From: CAYOMP01 sp964405075
GTDB taxonomy: Bacteria; Bacillota; Clostridia; Lachnospirales; Lachnospiraceae
Direction: 5' to 3'
Length of the DNA stretch: 25,369 bases
Assembly: GCA_964405075.1 (NCBI GenBank)
Contig: CAYOMP010000030.1
Location: forward strand, 1-25,369
Shown one piece after another: positions 22,875 through 25,369 of the stretch. Below the pieces are notes generated by a model, which searched no databases, was not told the origin of the DNA, and worked only from the letters and a program-made list of their open reading frames with translations. The first letter of the stretch is position 1. Each line of letters starts with the position of its first letter. A program made the position numbers and the translations under genes.

Positions 22875-24476
22875 TTAACCAAGTAGTTTAGCTAAGTCTT
22901 TTTCTGGTGTTGAAATTGGACCAATATTGTAATTCTCAACAAGGAGGTTAAGAACATTTGGTGAAATGAATGCAGGTAATGTAGGTCCTAATAAAATATT
23001 TTTTATACCTAAGTGAAGTAATGTAAGCAATATGCATACAGCCTTTTGTTCGTACCATGACAATACCATAGATAATGGCAATTCATTGACAGAACAGTTG
23101 AATGCTTCTGATAAGGCAATAGCCACTTTAATAGCACTATATGCATCATTACATTGTCCCATATCCATAATTCTAGGGAAGTCTCCGATTTTACCAAGGT
23201 CTAAATCATTGAAACGATATTTGCCACAAGCTAGTGTAAGAACAATACTGTCAGCTGGAGTATTTTTTACAAATTCTGTGTAATAATTTCTTCCAACTCT
23301 TGCACCATCACATCCACCAACAAGGAAGAAATGTTTAATAGCACCAGTCTTTACAGCCTTAATAATTTCATCAGCATTAGAAAGGACAGTGTTGTGGGCA
23401 AAACCAGTTGTAACTGTATTTCCTCCATTTATTCCGGTAAAATCCATATCAGTAGAGTATCCGCCGAGTTCAAGGGCTTTTTCAATAACAGGAGTGAAAT
23501 CCTTATTTTCGCCAATATGAACTATTTCAGGATAAGAAACTACTTCTGTTGTAAATACTCTGTCTTTATATGAATCCTTTGGTGGCATTAAGCAATTTGT
23601 AGTATAAAGGATTGGAGCTGGAATATTGTCAAATTCCTTTTGCTGATTTTGCCATGCTGTACCAAAGTTTCCTTTTAAATGAGGATATTTCTTTAATTCA
23701 GGGTAACCATGAGCGGGAAGCATTTCACCATGAGTATAGATATTAATACCTTTATCTTTAGTTTGTTCCAGTAATTGTTTTAAGTCATATAAATCATGTC
23801 CAGTAATAACAATGAAAGGACCTTTCTCAACAGTTAACGTGACATTTGTAGGAGTTGGATGACCATAAGTATTGGTGTTTGCCATATCAAGTAATTCCAT
23901 ACATTTTAGGTTTATCTCACCTACCTTTAGTACTATAGGTAAAAGTTCTTCCATTCCAAAGCTATCCATTCCGATAGCTATCAAGGCTTTGTAAAAGAAA
24001 CGATTGACTATTTCATCAACATATCCAAGAACAGCTGCATGATATGCATAAGCTGCCATACCGCGGATACCAAATAGTATCAATGACTTTAGCGAACGGA
24101 TGTCTTCATCGGCGTTCCAGAGCGATTCCATATCGTAATCATAATTTTTCCCACATGGTGATGCACATTCAAAACATAAAGGAATAATTCTCTTTTTTTC
24201 ATCTTCAATGCGTTTAATCAGTGCGTTGAGAGTTTCTTCGTTGAAATTTACATTTGTAATAGTTGTAAATAATCCTTCAAGGATAAGTTTATCTGTAGTA
24301 GGTGTAATTAGTGATTCATTGTTTTCAGTTGCTCTGGCAAGACCAATCAATGCGCCGGTAAGTTTATCCTGTAGCTTAGCTACATTTGATGACTTACCAC
24401 ACACACCAGCACGCCCTGTACAACCAGTGCAACCTGCAGTCTGTTCGCATTGAAAACAAAACATTTTTTGATTCAT
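22875..24476 (-). CDS. hcp: Hybrid cluster protein / hydroxylamine reductase
   Basis: The 533-aa protein is a full-length Hcp. The N-terminus holds the first Fe-S cluster cysteines in FCFQCEQTAGCTGCTGRAGVCG (Cys7, Cys10, Cys19, Cys26). Ligands of the hybrid Fe-S-O cluster lie in recognisable segments: YTHGEMLPAHGYPEL, LYTTNCLMPP, VGGCDGARVGRNYY, TLACGKYRFND, MGQCNDAYSA and SWYEQKAV. Hcp reduces hydroxylamine in vitro and is widely implicated in nitric-oxide detoxification and S-nitrosylation in anaerobes. AGGAGG lies before the ATG. It is co-transcribed with the ferredoxin-like gene (9-nt gap) and lies opposite a Crp/Fnr regulator start, a common anaerobe arrangement for the nitrosative-stress response. 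Confidence 0.97.
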   Translation of the reverse strand: MNQKMFCFQCEQTAGCTGCTGRAGVCGKSSNVAKLQDKLTGALIGLARATENNESLITPTTDKLILEGLFTTITNVNFNEETLNALIKRIEDEKKRIIPLCFECASPCGKNYDYDMESLWNADEDIRSLKSLILFGIRGMAAYAYHAAVLGYVDEIVNRFFYKALIAIGMDSFGMEELLPIVLKVGEINLKCMELLDMANTNTYGHPTPTNVTLTVEKGPFIVITGHDLYDLKQLLEQTKDKGINIYTHGEMLPAHGYPELKKYPHLKGNFGTAWQNQQKEFDNIPAPILYTTNCLMPPKDSYKDRVFTTEVVSYPEIVHIGENKDFTPVIEKALELGGYSTDMDFTGINGGNTVTTGFAHNTVLSNADEIIKAVKTGAIKHFFLVGGCDGARVGRNYYTEFVKNTPADSIVLTLACGKYRFNDLDLGKIGDFPRIMDMGQCNDAYSAIKVAIALSEAFNCSVNELPLSMVLSWYEQKAVCILLTLLHLGIKNILLGPTLPAFISPNVLNLLVENYNIGPISTPEKDLAKLLG

Positions 24477-24485
24477 AGTAGCCTC

Positions 24486-25178
24486 CTATTCTAAAATTTT
24501 TCCATCAGTGGAAATAGTGACAACATTCCAAGGAATGAATTTTCCACTGGCTTGTAGAGCTGTTTTTGTCGCATGTTCGATCCCACCACAGCATGGAACT
24601 TCCATACGAACAACTGTTACACTCTTAATATTGTTATTTGCAATTATTTGAGTAAGTTTTTCAGCATAATCACCTTCGTCTAACTTAGGACATCCTATAA
24701 GAGTGATGTGATTGCGAATGAATTCATTATGAAAATTTCCATAAGCATATGCTGTACAATCTGCCGCAATTAAGAGATTTGCATTTTCAAAATATGGTGC
24801 ATTTATTGGAAGAAGCTTAATCTGCACAGGCCACTGCATAAGCTGACTCTCTACTGCTGTGGTAGGTGTATCAGATTTTTTATGGGAAATTGTTTTTGCC
24901 TGAGTTCCTGGACAACCGCAGGCAAGGGTTTCTTCTGCCTGAGCCTTTTTTGCAGCTAATACTGCGGCTTCGTCATATGCTAGGGCTTCACGTTCCTCGA
25001 AAGATATTGCACCTGTAGGGCAGGCTGGTAAACAATCACCTAACCCATCACAGTAATCTTCACGAGTAAGAGTAGCTTTGTCATTAATTATCTTAATTGC
25101 GCCTTCGTGGCAGGCAGTAGCACATGCGCCACACCCGTTGCATTTTTCTTCGTTTATTTTTATTATTCTTCTTAACAT
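24486..25178 (-). CDS. 4Fe-4S ferredoxin-like partner of Hcp
   Basis: The 230-aa protein begins with a ferredoxin domain: Cys13, Cys16, Cys19 and Cys23 form a classical 4Fe-4S set, while the second set is Cys43, Cys49 and Cys53 with Leu46 where a cysteine is usual. The C-terminal part (about 85-230) contains CGCPG, LLIAADCTAYAYG, LIGCPKLDEGDY and VPCCGGIEHA, additional cysteine motifs that may bind metal. It is the standard neighbour of hcp in clostridia and is probably its electron donor or a related redox protein. It is the first gene of the operon, with CAGGAGG before the ATG. No membrane segments are present. Confidence 0.92.
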   Translation of the reverse strand: MLRRIIKINEEKCNGCGACATACHEGAIKIINDKATLTREDYCDGLGDCLPACPTGAISFEEREALAYDEAAVLAAKKAQAEETLACGCPGTQAKTISHKKSDTPTTAVESQLMQWPVQIKLLPINAPYFENANLLIAADCTAYAYGNFHNEFIRNHITLIGCPKLDEGDYAEKLTQIIANNNIKSVTVVRMEVPCCGGIEHATKTALQASGKFIPWNVVTISTDGKILE

Positions 25179-25210
25179 AAGTAACCTCCTGTTAAATTAA
25201 AAAATTAATG

Positions 25211-25266
25211 GTTGATATTGTTAGTATAAAGTCAACTTCTTTTTGTTCATGCGTTTACGTGTTGAC
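25211..25266. promoter_or_regulatory. Intergenic control region with several GTTGA/TCAAC half-sites
   Basis: GTTGA (25211), GTCAAC (25231-25236) and GTTGAC (25261-25266) lie between the divergent genes. On the minus strand TATACT (25222-25227) is a plausible -10 for the ferredoxin-hcp operon but has no good -35, as expected for an activator-dependent promoter. Confidence 0.4.
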
Positions 25267-25296
25267 CATAGTATAGTAAAATCTTTTTATAAAGTA

Positions 25297-25312
25297 TGTT
25301 GAAATTTCAACA
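25297..25312. promoter_or_regulatory. Perfect 16-bp palindrome before the Crp/Fnr gene
   Basis: TGTTGAAATTTCAACA is self-complementary and uses the same GTTGA/TCAAC half-sites found upstream. It immediately precedes the ribosome binding site of the regulator gene, suggesting autoregulation by a Crp/Fnr-type (HcpR-like) protein. Confidence 0.65.
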
Positions 25313-25324
25313 AAAGGAGAATTT

Positions 25325-25369
25325 ATGGATAAATATTTTGATGTATTATGTGAATGCCCACTATTTATG
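25325..25369 (+). CDS. Crp/Fnr-family transcriptional regulator, N-terminal fragment (3' end outside window)
   Basis: Fifteen codons are visible: MDKYFDVLCECPLFM, preceded by AAAGGAG at 5-6 nt. The pattern of a short helix followed by CPLF is the usual start of Crp/Fnr-family regulators in clostridia, where such a gene commonly sits beside hcp and its ferredoxin partner. The cyclic-nucleotide-like sensor and helix-turn-helix domains lie outside the window, so identity rests on these residues and on context. It is probably the regulator of the divergent hcp operon. Confidence 0.7.
   Translation, partial: MDKYFDVLCECPLFM

Noticed and set aside
23032..24453. Plus-strand frames opposite hcp
   Set aside because: They are shadows of the strongly coding hcp gene and lack ribosome sites.
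1..25369. CRISPR arrays, tRNA or rRNA genes, intact insertion sequences
   Set aside because: No regularly spaced repeats, no tRNA-like or rRNA segments and no transposase frames were seen.

Overview
The window looks like chromosomal DNA from a low-GC, anaerobic Gram-positive bacterium of the Clostridia, most likely a Lachnospiraceae-type gut organism. The reasons are AT-rich codon use, strong AGGAGG-type ribosome binding sites, FtsX-type ABC/two-component cassettes, and a hybrid-cluster-protein locus with a ferredoxin-like partner and an adjacent Crp/Fnr regulator. The taxonomic call is inference from gene content.

Layout. (1) 1-622: the last codons of a peptide deformylase, a bidirectional terminator, and a leftward GyrI-like small-molecule-binding protein. 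(2) About 760-11100: a long rightward operon for a surface polysaccharide. It has a clear promoter, a roughly 320-nt leader with a terminator-like hairpin and a compact three-way-junction RNA candidate, and then nine genes: a polytopic membrane protein, a VTC-type (polyphosphate polymerase superfamily) protein, a DUF4956 membrane protein, a membrane-anchored CotH kinase-like protein, a 57-aa single-span protein, an MBOAT O-acyltransferase (AlgI-like), an AlgX/AlgJ-like DHHW protein, a BcsA-like cellulose synthase with PilZ domain(s), and a membrane-anchored GH5 glucanase. A perfect hairpin terminator closes it. (3) 11214-16350: an FtsX-type permease, its ATPase, an OmpR-family response regulator and a histidine kinase, i.e. 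a self-contained transporter/sensor cassette, followed by a LysR-regulator remnant. (4) 16640-19995: a small stress-type regulon. It comprises a coiled-coil zinc-ribbon protein, a 71-aa protein made of 11-residue repeats, an OmpR-type regulator, an intramembrane-sensing kinase and a two-span membrane protein. Similar sequence blocks lie upstream of three of its transcription units. (5) 20144-21806: a MarR regulator and an eight-span membrane protein whose upstream regions share a palindromic operator. (6) 21840-22530: convergent-gene hairpins, a 41-aa membrane protein and a truncated effector-binding-domain gene. (7) 22875-25369: hydroxylamine reductase/hybrid cluster protein, its 4Fe-4S partner, and the start of a divergent Crp/Fnr regulator with a perfect palindrome in front of it.

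How the genes may work together. In the large operon the PilZ-bearing synthase would polymerise beta-1,4-glucan under c-di-GMP control. The MBOAT plus DHHW pair would acetylate it outside the membrane, and the GH5 enzyme would trim it. The VTC-DUF4956-CotH trio is the least explained part: CotH appears to face outside, so its phosphate donor and its target are open questions. This module plus its structured leader is the best candidate for an undescribed system. The remaining cassettes look like envelope-sensing and nitrosative-stress functions.
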